Source: Paenibacillus xylanexedens (GTDB lineage: Bacteria > Bacillota > Bacilli > Paenibacillales > Paenibacillaceae). From it: a DNA stretch of 64,000 nucleotides. A program made the position numbers and the translations under genes. The stretch lies in the NCBI RefSeq assembly GCF_007680605.1, contig NZ_VEIO01000011.1, positions 27,261 to 91,260 of the forward strand. The letters are read 5' to 3'. Numbering within the stretch: the first letter of the stretch is position 1; each line of letters starts with the position of its first letter. Positions 1 to 8,356 of this stretch are shown here, piece by piece. A model generated the notes under the pieces. The model saw only the letters and a list, made by a program, of their open reading frames with translations. It did no database searches and was not told the origin of the DNA.

Positions 1-589
1 CAGATGCCTGCTCAGCCGCAGGAGCCATGGAGAGCTGAGCAGCAACAAGACAAGTATCCTTGCGTTCAAGAGCAAGCTGCTGCAATGCTTCTTCTAACGC
101 GGTGATGTAGCCTTCCTGGTCGCCTCGCATAATCATGTCGAATAGACCGGGGAGCAACATTGATTCTAACTCAGGCTTGTTCTTTCCTGCCGAATGTCGA
201 TCCACATAGTCACGATATCGAGCCATCGTCGGTTCTACTGTGGCGGGGTTAGTAAACGCGAGCAAATACCGCTTCGGATGTTTTACCATCATCGCGAGCA
301 GTGAATCGTCAATACCCGTTACCATCATCGGTAACGGTTGTATTTGTTCCAACACGGCAGCGAACAAGGTGCATGTCACAAGAATGGCGTCAGCGTGACA
401 GCGGCTCATCCATTGCAGGGTCTGATTTACTTTTTCCCGAACAAGCGCACTACTGAAATTCTCATCATGCTTGAGCCGATCAAGACCGGGGTCTACGTAG
501 TGAACCAGTTCGATATTATAGGAAGTCAGGGCTTGTTCAATCAACCTGATATTGGAGTAATGCGCGTGGAAACAGGCAATGGTGCTCAT
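1..589 (-). CDS. Asp/Glu racemase-like protein, cut by the left window edge
   Basis: The frame opens at an ATG (587-589) behind AAGGGGA at good spacing and stays open for 196 codons to the window edge, so the C-terminus is missing. The protein starts MSTIACFHAHYSN, with Cys6 early and a VTCTLFAAV stretch near residues 71-79 (Cys73). A Cys in each half, the second inside a T-C-T motif after a hydrophobic strand, is the pattern of the aspartate/glutamate/hydantoin racemase superfamily, whose two cysteines act as acid-base pair. The substrate cannot be told. No signal peptide is seen, so it is probably cytoplasmic. The family call is moderate; another member of the aspartate-racemase fold is possible. 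Confidence 0.6.
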   Translation of the reverse strand, partial: MSTIACFHAHYSNIRLIEQALTSYNIELVHYVDPGLDRLKHDENFSSALVREKVNQTLQWMSRCHADAILVTCTLFAAVLEQIQPLPMMVTGIDDSLLAMMVKHPKRYLLAFTNPATVEPTMARYRDYVDRHSAGKNKPELESMLLPGLFDMIMRGDQEGYITALEEALQQLALERKDTCLVAAQLSMAPAAEQAS

Positions 590-727
590 AGGCAATCCCC
601 TTTATGTAGAGTGACTACAAGACGCGCCTGGATCACACAATGAGCGTGAACCATCGGTAAGAAACTTCGCGCCTGAAATGTCACCTTTTACACGTAGTAT
701 AGGGAGTAGCTTCAGAGATGTAAAGAC

Positions 728-895
728 TTATCTCATGTTCATGGATACGTTCTTTTTCGCCATTTTTTGCTGTAAAATTTCATGGAAGGATAGGCCTTGA
801 GTGTTCTCATTTTCCTTTTTGGGCGCATTGGTCTCCGTGTTGCGCGGATATTGGTGGTGATACGGGATCATTTGCTGAATAGGCATGCGGATCAT
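728..895 (-). CDS. hypothetical 55-residue protein
   Basis: A short frame starting MIRMPIQQMIPYHHQ and ending NVSMNMR. An AAGGAGGAAA ribosome site lies just upstream of the ATG at 893-895 and decides this start over a longer in-frame ATG at 958. It is basic, Gln/His/Asn-rich and has no membrane segment. The stretch SFHEILQQKM resembles a short conserved helix near the start of a small flagellar-operon protein family of Bacilli, but the rest of that family is absent, so I give no function. The strong ribosome site is the main evidence that it is real. Confidence 0.5.
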   Translation of the reverse strand: MIRMPIQQMIPYHHQYPRNTETNAPKKENENTQGLSFHEILQQKMAKKNVSMNMR

Positions 896-1294
896 CTTGG
901 TTTCCTCCTTACATGCATGATGGACATGCATCGTTAGTTTTGTATGTATTTTCAACACTCGTTTTGTTGGTGAACATAAAATGAATTCACGTTGTACCCA
1001 TATAGGTACATATGACTTGTTACATGAAATGGTTCATATGAAGCCGGAATTCCGACTCGGACGTAGTGATTTTACCCGGTATTCAGAAGATGTAAACGGT
1101 TTTAGGGAAATTCAGGAATAAAGAACCTGATATGAAAGGCGAGGTGTGGGAGCGTGGTATCGGTTGTTATGCGAATGGTCCTAATTTTAGGGAAGTCAAT
1201 GGTGCTTGCCTCTAAGACATATGTCCAAGTGACTAGGTATGGTATATGCTAACTAACTTGGTTCTATGGTCGGGGTATGTTGATCGAATAATGT
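896..1294. other. gene-free stretch with an interrupted palindrome
   Basis: I see no convincing gene here. At 993-1010 there is an inverted repeat TGTACC-CATATA-GGTACA, and about 20 bp further a partly palindromic ATATGACTTG/TTCATATGAA region. They lie upstream of the small minus-strand peptide gene and may be its regulatory region. Confidence 0.4.
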
Positions 1295-1325
1295 CAAAAA
1301 AAGCTGCCAAGACCACTTGGCAGCT
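1295..1325 (-). terminator. rho-independent terminator
   Basis: Perfect 10-bp stem AGCTGCCAAG / CTTGGCAGCT (1302-1311 and 1316-1325) with a 4-nt loop. Read on the minus strand it is followed by TTTTTT. It closes the minus-strand operon of the zinc-ribbon/effector-binding protein. Confidence 0.85.
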
Positions 1326-1396
1326 GCAGGTTTCCCATTGGATTCTCTTTTTAAATTCCCTTTTTGAAGAGGGGGTATCCGTTAGTATTACTTCCG

Positions 1397-2191
1397 TTAC
1401 CTGCGTTCGTTTACCGCAATATATACATCCACCTGTGTATGTTCCGGGTTTAAACTCCGCTCATCGTAGTACTCAAAATCACCGGTAAATGTGCGGTCAC
1501 TCTGATGGGTCCACGTCCACACTGCGTCCCACACCTCACTGACCACCTCAACCATGGGTCCGGTTCTCGAAGTAAACACTGCATAGGTAGCAGGCGGTAA
1601 CTGTACCTCATCGAAACCTTCAGGTAGTCGTTCTTCCTCGCCGACTTCATGTCCGACCAGAATGGTATATTCTCCAGCAATGCCATCTGCGTAATCCGTG
1701 TAACAGCCATAACGTGCAGCTTCAGTAGCCGGAATGTGTTCGGAGGCAAAATAACGACCCCACAACGCACCGATGCTGCCTTGGCCGCTCATCTCAATTG
1801 CGTTGGTTGTACGTGCTGACAGCCCGGCTAGGCGTTTGCCCGGAAGGGTTACATAACGGACAGGCTCTCTGCAAAACGAAGTATCCTTTGGTGGATTAGC
1901 AATAGTTCCGTCCTGACCGTTTCCTACATTTCCTGCATTCCGCCATCGTTTCAAAAAGGGCAGTTGGTTGCGTAGCATCGAGCGGGCTGATTCCTCGTCC
2001 ATGCCTTCTTCTTTCAGAATAGTGGTGCACATCTCGATCATGCCTTCTAGTGTCATCCCCGGTTGTTCAAACTTGCCACCCTTGTAACAATAAATGCAGT
2101 ATTCGCGGGTTTGGCTGCCGTCTAACTCGGTGCCGAATTGCTCGGTGCTGGTTAGAGGCATTCCACAGCTCTGACATACGGTAACGTTCAT
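1397..2191 (-). CDS. zinc-ribbon plus GyrI-like effector-binding domain protein
   Basis: 264 residues. The N-terminus has a four-cysteine zinc ribbon (Cys6, Cys9, Cys32, Cys35) starting CQSCGMPL, as in the putative zinc-ribbon family often fused to other domains. From about residue 105 to the end lies a GyrI-like/AraC-type effector-binding domain: PVRYVTLPGKRLAGL, then ARYGCYTDY..GEYTILVGHEV, and an acidic C-terminal strand FEYYDERSLN. Such domains bind small hydrophobic molecules, but there is no DNA-binding helix here. The ribosome site AGGAGGAATGAAG fits the ATG at 2191. It follows the WYL-domain regulator by 80 bp on the same strand, so the two probably form an operon in which this protein responds to a ligand. 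Ligand unknown. Confidence 0.75.
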   Translation of the reverse strand: MNVTVCQSCGMPLTSTEQFGTELDGSQTREYCIYCYKGGKFEQPGMTLEGMIEMCTTILKEEGMDEESARSMLRNQLPFLKRWRNAGNVGNGQDGTIANPPKDTSFCREPVRYVTLPGKRLAGLSARTTNAIEMSGQGSIGALWGRYFASEHIPATEAARYGCYTDYADGIAGEYTILVGHEVGEEERLPEGFDEVQLPPATYAVFTSRTGPMVEVVSEVWDAVWTWTHQSDRTFTGDFEYYDERSLNPEHTQVDVYIAVNERR

Positions 2192-2271
2192 TCTTCATTC
2201 CTCCTTGGGTATGGTACAACTTCAACGTGAACATAGTTGAAGTATACGGGGAGGAACTGGACAGCTGTCTG

Positions 2272-3222
2272 TCAGGTTTGAGCTGAGGGTTTATAATTTT
2301 GCACAATTTGCTCTGCCACGCGGCATACATTGTCCCGAATGTGCAGAGGTTCCAATACCTCCACATCCGCGCCAAAGCCGAGAATAAAGCCATATAGCCA
2401 GTTATCCTCAGGGAAAGCGATCTGGCTGATATAATACCCGTTGCCGTCAGGCAATACATTTTCAATCCCAAACCATTCTTCCGCGAGATGACGGGCACGG
2501 GCATGGAATTTCAGCGTGAGTCCAATGTGATTGTTCGGACGGCTCCATTCCTGTTGCCACGGTCTGTCCTGAAGGTTGATGGATTGACGTTCAAAATGTT
2601 GTTCGGCAAGCACGACCTCTTTCATGCGCACCAGCTTGAACATGCGGAATTCATTCCGTTCATGGCAAAAGGCATACAGATACCACGCGTGCCTTTTCAG
2701 CACAAGGGTGTGTGGATCAACCGTGCGACAGGTCTCGGCACCTTCGGCGCTGCAATAAGCAAAATGAATGCATTGAAGTTGATCGATTCCCTGGTCGATG
2801 ACCTTTAATTTCTGTTGTAGTGCTTCAGGGTGAGTCCACGTTGAATAATCCACGATGAATCGATGCGTGCTGGCCTGAAAATCTTCATTTTTGGCTTCCG
2901 GCACGATACTGCTCAGCTTCTCTACCAATAACTCACGCGCAGTATTCGTATGTGTGGTTGAGATGCTACGCAGCGCCGTGACGATGGAAGCGAGGTCCTT
3001 GTCGGTTAACAGATTACGATCCAGCCGGTAGCCTTCTGCCAGCCCGATTCCACCGCTTGCGCCCTGATATGTCACCACGGGAATTCCAGCTTGGCCTAAT
3101 GTGTCGATGTCTCGATAGATTGTACGTATGGATACTTCAAACATGTCGGCCAGCTCTTTGGCCTGTAATCGCCTGCGATTGATGAGCAGTACCACAATGG
3201 CTAACAAACGCTCCAGTTTCAT
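2272..3222 (-). CDS. YafY-type HTH transcriptional regulator with WYL domain
   Basis: 316 residues. Residues 1-60 form a DeoR/HTH_11-like winged helix (KLERLLAIVVLLINRRRL..ELADMFEVSIRTIYRDIDTL), the usual start of YafY-family regulators. The central region is the WYL domain, which senses a small molecule or nucleic acid, with HAWYLYAFCHERNEFRMFKL at about 175-195. The C-terminal part (GLTLKFHARARHLAEEWFG onward) matches the WYL C-terminal extension. It is the first gene of a minus-strand pair with the zinc-ribbon effector protein and diverges from vanR. It probably controls its own operon. Confidence 0.85.
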   Translation of the reverse strand: MKLERLLAIVVLLINRRRLQAKELADMFEVSIRTIYRDIDTLGQAGIPVVTYQGASGGIGLAEGYRLDRNLLTDKDLASIVTALRSISTTHTNTARELLVEKLSSIVPEAKNEDFQASTHRFIVDYSTWTHPEALQQKLKVIDQGIDQLQCIHFAYCSAEGAETCRTVDPHTLVLKRHAWYLYAFCHERNEFRMFKLVRMKEVVLAEQHFERQSINLQDRPWQQEWSRPNNHIGLTLKFHARARHLAEEWFGIENVLPDGNGYYISQIAFPEDNWLYGFILGFGADVEVLEPLHIRDNVCRVAEQIVQNYKPSAQT

Positions 3223-3528
3223 AGCTACGGTTTCCTTTCATTTATGGGGCTATATAGACTTGGACAGCATTTACACTGAACACTCCAATGACAGAATAAC
3301 CTTCCAATCGCTGTTATCCCCAGATTTTTTGATTCCCTTTTTCAAAGGGGAAAATCCGGTGATAAAGGCGAACGCTTCGCTTTTTCAGGTTTTTTCTGTC
3401 CTCTCCGTTAAAGTGTAAAAGAAAAGTCAAACTTATATAACATTGCTTTCAATTGTTTATCTGGGAGTTATCTGTTAGATTCAAAGGTGTTATATTGCCC
3501 AGCATCCCATATAGGAGTGAAATAAGCA
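3223..3528. other. divergent intergenic region between WYL regulator and vanR
   Basis: No gene is seen. It must carry promoters for both neighbours. Two small hairpins are visible: CCCTTT-ttc-AAAGGG at 3335-3349, and GCGAA-cgc-TTCGC at 3368-3380 followed by TTTTTC, which could terminate or attenuate rightward transcription into vanR. A TTATATT about 35 bp before vanR may be its -10. Confidence 0.35.
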
Positions 3529-4227
3529 ATGAAGCGAATTACGATTCTGATCGCGGACGATGAAATAGAGATCGCGGATCTGGTTGCTTTACATTTACAA
3601 AAGGAAGGCTACCATACCGTCAAGGCCTCTGACGGACAGTCGGCACTGCAGGCTGTTCAGACACACGCCATCGATCTGGCGGTTCTGGATATTATGATGC
3701 CGGGTATGGACGGGTATGAGGTGACCCGTAAAATCAGGGAACAGCACCATTTTCCCATCATTTTCCTGAGTGCGAAAACATCGGACATGGATAAAATTAC
3801 AGGACTCGTGATGGGTGCCGATGATTATATGACCAAGCCGTTCAATCCGATGGAGCTTGTGGCTCGCGTGAACTCTCAACTACGGCGTTCTTTGCAATTC
3901 AGCCAGTCCACAACTGCAGCGCAGCGTTCTGTTTTGGAAAAAGGCGGACTTGTTATTGTCCCCGACCAGCACAGCGTAACGCTTTACGGTAAACCGCTGG
4001 AGTTAACACCGAAGGAATTTGACATTTTAGTGTTACTTGCCAGCAATCCCAAACAGGTATTTAGCACAGAAGTCATATTTGAAAAGGTATGGGGCGAGGC
4101 TTATTTCGAGAGCGGCAATACCGTCATGGTACATATTCGAACGCTGCGCAAGAAGCTCGGAGAAGATGTGAACAAGAACAAGTTCATCAAAACGATCTGG
4201 GGTGTGGGGTACACGTTCAATGACTAA
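3529..4227 (+). CDS. vanR: VanR-like response regulator
   Basis: 232 residues, the usual OmpR/PhoB size. Receiver domain at 1-120 with acidic pair D10-D11, phospho-acceptor Asp54 (LAVLDIMMPGMDGYE) and conserved Lys103 (DDYMTKPF). A winged-helix domain follows at about 140-230 (KPLELTPKEFDILVLLASNP...GNTVMVHIRTLRKKLGED). The sequence is of the VanR branch that controls glycopeptide-response genes. TAGGAG precedes the ATG. It overlaps vanS by 8 bp and leads an apparent vanR-S-Y-Z operon. The role as activator of the downstream vanY/vanZ genes is inferred from order and family. Confidence 0.88.
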   Translation: MKRITILIADDEIEIADLVALHLQKEGYHTVKASDGQSALQAVQTHAIDLAVLDIMMPGMDGYEVTRKIREQHHFPIIFLSAKTSDMDKITGLVMGADDYMTKPFNPMELVARVNSQLRRSLQFSQSTTAAQRSVLEKGGLVIVPDQHSVTLYGKPLELTPKEFDILVLLASNPKQVFSTEVIFEKVWGEAYFESGNTVMVHIRTLRKKLGEDVNKNKFIKTIWGVGYTFND

Positions 4228-5326
4228 ACGGAGAAGTTTTCGCACAACGATGATTATGATGCTCGGTCTGAGCATGCTGGCTTCCGGCGTCGTCACGTTT
4301 ATCGTATACAAGCTGTTGCAGATGTACTACGCAGGGGTGAGGCGGGAAGACCCGCTGGCGGAATATCGGAATATCATGAGAAGTATTGGCGATCTATATG
4401 TCTTTATGCTCCTCTTCATCCCACTTGCGATTTTATTTTTCTACTTGTTTACCAGACGTTACGTTACGTATTTCAAAGAGATTTCCTCGGGCATTAATCA
4501 CTTGGCTAACGGGGATTTTGATCATCAGGTACAGATTGTGGCCAAAGACGAATTGGGTGCGATTGCGGAAAGTGTCAATATGGCGAGCCAGAAGCTGCGA
4601 GAAGCGGTGAATCGAGGGGATTTTGCCGAAAACAGCAAAGACCAGCTCATCGTAAACCTTGCGCATGATCTGCGCACGCCGCTGACCTCTGTACTGGGAT
4701 ATCTGGATTTGCTGATGAAGGATGAACAGTTGACCGAGGAACAGGCGCGGCATTTCATAGCGATTGCGTTCACCAAGTCCCAGCGGCTGGAGAAGTTAAT
4801 TGATGATCTGTTTGAAATCACACGAATGAACTATGGCATGTTGCCTGTACACAAAACGCGGCTGGACCTGAGCGAGCTGTTGAAGCAAATGAATGAGGAA
4901 CTTTATCCTGTTTTTGAAAAAAATAATCTGGTCACCCGTTTACATATCGATAACGATCTTACCGTATCCGGAGATGGGGAGCTGCTCGCCCGTGTGTTCG
5001 AGAATCTGCTCATCAATGCTGCGCGGCATGGGAAGGACGGGATGTACGTGGATATAAAGGGATTTCAGGATGAAGGCCAGGTTGTCATTCAGGTGACGAA
5101 CTATGGAGGACATATTCATCCTGATGATCTGCCACGCATCTTCGACATGTATTACACCGGAGATCGGGCACGGACCGTGCAAGAGGGAGGCACGGGTCTT
5201 GGACTGTTTATCGCGCGTAATATCGTGGAGCAGCATGAAGGGATAATATCGGCTGTAAGTGATGTGGTACACACGATGTTTGAGGTTCGTCTGCCTGTTT
5301 TCCAGCAGGTTTCTCATGAAACTTAA
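4220..5326 (+). CDS. vanS: VanS-like sensor histidine kinase
   Basis: I take the ATG at 4220, which overlaps the vanR stop (ATGACTAA); a GTG at 4202 would add 6 residues. 368 residues with two membrane spans (about 10-35 and 55-80), a HAMP-like linker, a HisKA domain with His149 in VNLAHDLRTPLTSVLGYLD, and a HATPase domain with an N box (FENLLINAARHG) and G boxes ending GGTGLGLFIARNIVEQH. The extracellular loop is short, about 20 residues, as in VanS proteins. It should sense a cell-wall or glycopeptide signal and phosphorylate the adjacent VanR. Confidence 0.87.
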   Translation: MTKRRSFRTTMIMMLGLSMLASGVVTFIVYKLLQMYYAGVRREDPLAEYRNIMRSIGDLYVFMLLFIPLAILFFYLFTRRYVTYFKEISSGINHLANGDFDHQVQIVAKDELGAIAESVNMASQKLREAVNRGDFAENSKDQLIVNLAHDLRTPLTSVLGYLDLLMKDEQLTEEQARHFIAIAFTKSQRLEKLIDDLFEITRMNYGMLPVHKTRLDLSELLKQMNEELYPVFEKNNLVTRLHIDNDLTVSGDGELLARVFENLLINAARHGKDGMYVDIKGFQDEGQVVIQVTNYGGHIHPDDLPRIFDMYYTGDRARTVQEGGTGLGLFIARNIVEQHEGIISAVSDVVHTMFEVRLPVFQQVSHET

Positions 5327-5405
5327 GAAAAATTTAAACATTGCCCTGCGTTTTCTTTAAATTGTTTTGCCTATCCTTGAATTATGAGAGGAAGGAGGAA
5401 CAATC

Positions 5406-6275
5406 ATGAAAAAGTGGGGCTTTCTACTATGCATCATTTTGATCGGGTATTTCGTGACGCAATCTACGGCAGCTTTGTGGCAGAAGGAAGAGATGCCGAT
5501 TGTTGTTTTGGATACCAAAGAGAAATACGCGGGGTACCGAGAAGCTGCATTTCAAGAAATGAAACAGCAAATACATAAAGGCAATCTTGTTTTGGTCAAT
5601 TCCGAGCATCCGATTCACCCGGAGGGTATTCGCTCCGACATTGTTTATGTAGCTGATGAAGAAGACTTGCTTTTAGGTTATGGACTACTGGATCACAAAT
5701 TGATGTTATCGCGTGAGGTTACAGAGAGATTCCAGAAGATGGTTGAAGCAGCAGGCGAAGAGGGAGTACGCTATTTCCTGATGAGCAGTGGATACAGAGA
5801 TTTTGAGAAGCAGGATGAGCTATATCGGCAAAAGGGTTCGGACTACGCGTTGCCTGCGGGTTACAGCGAGCACAATCTGGGGTTATCCCTGGACATAGGT
5901 TCAAGTCTGGCCGCAATGAGTGAGGCTCCAGAAGGAGCGTGGCTGGAGAAAAACGCATGGAAATACGGTTTTATTTTGCGATACCCCAAAGATAAAGTGA
6001 ACGTGACAGGCATTCAGTATGAACCCTGGCATTTCAGATATGTCGGCATGCCGCATAGTGCGGTGATGTACAAGAATCAGATGGTTTTGGAAGAATATCT
6101 GGAGATGTTAAGAGAAAAGAAAGACGTGAGCGTCGATCTGGACGGCGTTACATATGATATCCATTATTATCAGGTATCGAAGGATACGAAGATTTATCTG
6201 CCAGAGAATGATGCCTACGACATCTCCGGTGATAATATGCAAGGAGTTATTGTTACGGTTGAAAAATCGTCTTGA
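5406..6275 (+). CDS. vanY: VanY-type D-alanyl-D-alanine carboxypeptidase
   Basis: 289 residues with an N-terminal signal-anchor (KKWGFLLCIILIGYFVTQ), so the enzyme domain lies outside the membrane. The LAS-type zinc peptidase motifs are complete: SGYR at 128-131, SEHNLGLSLD with His156 and Asp163, and EPWHFRYVG with Glu206 and His209; H156, D163 and H209 should bind zinc and E206 act as base. The family removes the terminal D-Ala from peptidoglycan stem pentapeptides, which lowers glycopeptide targets. A ribosome site GGAAGGAGG precedes the ATG. It lies 79 bp after vanS. About 65 residues after the catalytic core have no recognised domain. Confidence 0.88.
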   Translation: MKKWGFLLCIILIGYFVTQSTAALWQKEEMPIVVLDTKEKYAGYREAAFQEMKQQIHKGNLVLVNSEHPIHPEGIRSDIVYVADEEDLLLGYGLLDHKLMLSREVTERFQKMVEAAGEEGVRYFLMSSGYRDFEKQDELYRQKGSDYALPAGYSEHNLGLSLDIGSSLAAMSEAPEGAWLEKNAWKYGFILRYPKDKVNVTGIQYEPWHFRYVGMPHSAVMYKNQMVLEEYLEMLREKKDVSVDLDGVTYDIHYYQVSKDTKIYLPENDAYDISGDNMQGVIVTVEKSS

Positions 6276-6325
6276 TGATGAGTATCAACCTAAGAGGGCG
6301 GCCTGATGGAGGAGGGAGAGACAGC

Positions 6326-6970
6326 ATGAGACAGAACAAGCCGAACGAGCAGTATAGGCAACAAGGTCAAAAAAATCATCAAAAAATCAAACTTTTTGAT
6401 GTGAACCAACGTCATAAGAGTCACGGTCAAAAACACAATCGCAATGAGATAAAGAGCAATCCGTTTCGAATCGTCTGGATTGCCCTGTTCGTGATTTATC
6501 TCTATCTGCTGACCAAACTGATTTTATTTAAAGGTGGAGCGGTGGATGCAGGACTGGTCTGGGACAGATTGATGGCGCTGCTGCGTCAACCGGACCTGAT
6601 CCATACGCGAACTGTAAATTTGACGCCATTTCAGGAGATCAAACGAGACTGGCATAGCCTTTCGCTTCATCGTCCAGGAACCGCCATTCATCTGGCCGGC
6701 AATATCCTTGTATTTGTGCCGTTTGGTATATGGGTTACGGGTCTGGCACGCCACTCTTTTTTCGCCGGTATTCATGTGCTGTTTCTATCCTTTCTGCTTA
6801 GTCTGGGTTATGAAGTGACACAGTTGCTGACGGGGATGGGCATCTTTGATGTGGATGATCTTATGCTGAATACAATTGGCGGAATGATCGGATATGTGTT
6901 GTATATCGTGTTACTGGTATTGAACAGGCTATTCACTGGGGGAAGATCGAGAGTAGTAGTGAATAATTAG
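6326..6970 (+). CDS. vanZ: VanZ-family membrane protein
   Basis: I choose the ATG at 6326 because GGAGGAGGGAG lies 8 bp before it; an in-frame ATG at 6272 would overlap vanY by 4 bp. 214 residues with a long basic, Gln/Lys/Asn-rich N-terminal tail (about 45 residues) followed by four or five hydrophobic spans. Typical VanZ motifs are seen: VNLTPFQEIKRDW, the span LAGNILVFVPFGIWV, LLSLGYEVTQLLTGMGIFDVDDLMLNTIGGMIGY. In the Tn1546 prototype VanZ gives low-level teicoplanin resistance by an unclear mechanism. Its place directly after vanY supports the vanRSYZ reading. The long basic tail is unusual. Confidence 0.85.
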   Translation: MRQNKPNEQYRQQGQKNHQKIKLFDVNQRHKSHGQKHNRNEIKSNPFRIVWIALFVIYLYLLTKLILFKGGAVDAGLVWDRLMALLRQPDLIHTRTVNLTPFQEIKRDWHSLSLHRPGTAIHLAGNILVFVPFGIWVTGLARHSFFAGIHVLFLSFLLSLGYEVTQLLTGMGIFDVDDLMLNTIGGMIGYVLYIVLLVLNRLFTGGRSRVVVNN

Positions 6971-7111
6971 GCGACTGACGACGAGAATCACAGGAGAGTA
7001 ACTCTGAGAATCACAATGAGAATCACTGGGAGAGTAATTAAGCGAAAGAGTGATCGTGATAACTGTGGAAGAGAGGCCCGTGTTTCTTGGCCTGCCTAAG
7101 GAGGGATTACA

Positions 7112-7321
7112 CTGATTATTATCGCTGTGCTGTTGATTAGTGCAGGGCTTATGTTTCTGGTATATCCGCAGAGTACAACAGGTGCCACAGATCAGCAAAT
7201 CAAGGATCGTCGATTTCTAGCGAGGTGGATAGGAGCAACATTGATCGTCATGTCGTGTTTATTTCTGATGATGGGAACCATGCAACTGTTCGATCAATCC
7301 TCGCATTATATTGGGCATTAA
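7112..7321 (+). CDS. small two-span membrane protein, probable CTG start
   Basis: AAGGAGGG at 7098-7105 stands 6 bp before an in-frame CTG at 7112, giving a 69-residue protein. The next possible start, GTG at 7127, is 21 bp from that ribosome site, and no ATG gives a sensible start. The protein has a hydrophobic segment IIIAVLLISAGLMFLVY, a short basic loop (QQIKDRRFLARW) and a second span IGATLIVMSCLFLMMGTM. This is the layout of a small inner-membrane protein of unknown function. It lies 141 bp after vanZ on the same strand and could be transcribed with that locus. Confidence 0.55.
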   Translation: MIIIAVLLISAGLMFLVYPQSTTGATDQQIKDRRFLARWIGATLIVMSCLFLMMGTMQLFDQSSHYIGH

Positions 7322-7936
7322 GTGAATCTCCCTATGAACGCACAGTTGTAGCAATGCGTAAGAGGTTTTTTTATAAAGGCACAGAGGTGGCGGGGAGTTT
7401 GCAACCCTCGCAACCCCCATACCCCCTAACCCCTAAATCTAACCCTTTAGATTTCAGTGTTTTGTCCCCCTCACGGCGCTAACGATCACGACAGACCTTA
7501 TTTGGCTGATTTTGCCGAGTCATCAATTCTAACGATCACCAGGAACGCTATTTGGCTGGATTTCATCTGAAACTGGGTAAAGTCGAGGGGATTTACTTAA
7601 ATAGCGTCTCTACGGATCGTTAGAATTTCACAAAGCCTATTTGGCGCCCAATAAGGCTTCTCATGATCGTTAGAGTCGTTAGCATTTTGGCTACCGGTCT
7701 CATTGACGTTGATTTCTTAACTTCAGAATCTTTCCTGCGACGCATACAATTTTGCTTTGTTCGCCAGCGGGGACTTTCACCTGAAAGTTACACTCTAGAG
7801 CATTGATTTGAGTAATTTTTAGCGGAGCATTTTGTGATACTTCTTCATCGTTGTAGTGGAGAGACATCTAATGAGATAAAGAAAAGACGATTCACCCATA
7901 ACCTGTATGCTCACTATACTTGGAGGAGGGCTCGCA
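7322..7936. other. intergenic region holding a 195-bp structured element
   Basis: No gene is supported. The first part is C-rich (CCCTCGCAACCCCCATACCCC). The nested palindromic element is at 7479-7673. The rest, 7674-7936, is plain sequence leading to the next small gene. Confidence 0.5.
7479..7673 (+). repeat. 195-bp nested palindromic element, copy 1
   Basis: Four CTAACGATC motifs: direct at 7479 and 7529, reverse-complement at 7615 and 7665. Both pairs are centred on 7576, so the element folds as an outer and an inner stem. Each motif is followed inward by 8 nt and then CCTTATTT (outer left; the outer right ends in G) or CGCTATTT (inner pair). Copies 2 and 3 at 19001 and 54755 have the same length and offsets. 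Noncoding. Confidence 0.9.
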
Positions 7937-8344
7937 TTGATTTTGTTAGCTAGAGAGCTTGCTGGAAGAATGAGAGCGTTGATCGCTATCGAAAGTGAGA
8001 TCGCAGACACAACACATAGACAAGAGGATGAACAGGCCATACTGGAGTTGGAAAAGAAAAGGTCCACACAGATCCGAAGCTTCACACGTGATGAATTATT
8101 GGTCATCCAAACGGTTATGAATATCGGCCGATGCGAAAGAGGTTATCGTTATTATGCCAACTCAGAGAATCCAAATTATTATGAGATCATTCACCTGCCT
8201 ATTGAGTTGAACGAGTATGAGTTGATGCAGAAGCATTCATATTTTCTGGTACATAAAACCGAACAAGAGCTTGCAGATAGAATTGAGCATTATACGGCTG
8301 TTTCTGAACAACTGAAGGAAGGCCTGGCTATTTTGAAACTCTAG
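7937..8344 (+). CDS. hypothetical protein
   Basis: I take the TTG at 7937 because GGAGGAGGG lies 6 bp before it, inside the longer frame that opens at an ATG at 7907. 135 residues. A short hydrophobic start (MILLARELAG) is followed by a charged helical region (residues 15-50, ESEIADTTHRQEDEQAILELEKKR) and a mixed C-terminal half with several Tyr (YRYYANSENPNYYEI). I recognise no domain. The next gene starts 12 bp downstream with its own ribosome site, so the two form a small operon. Function unknown. Confidence 0.55.
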   Translation: MILLARELAGRMRALIAIESEIADTTHRQEDEQAILELEKKRSTQIRSFTRDELLVIQTVMNIGRCERGYRYYANSENPNYYEIIHLPIELNEYELMQKHSYFLVHKTEQELADRIEHYTAVSEQLKEGLAILKL

Positions 8345-8356
8345 GAGGCAGATCGG

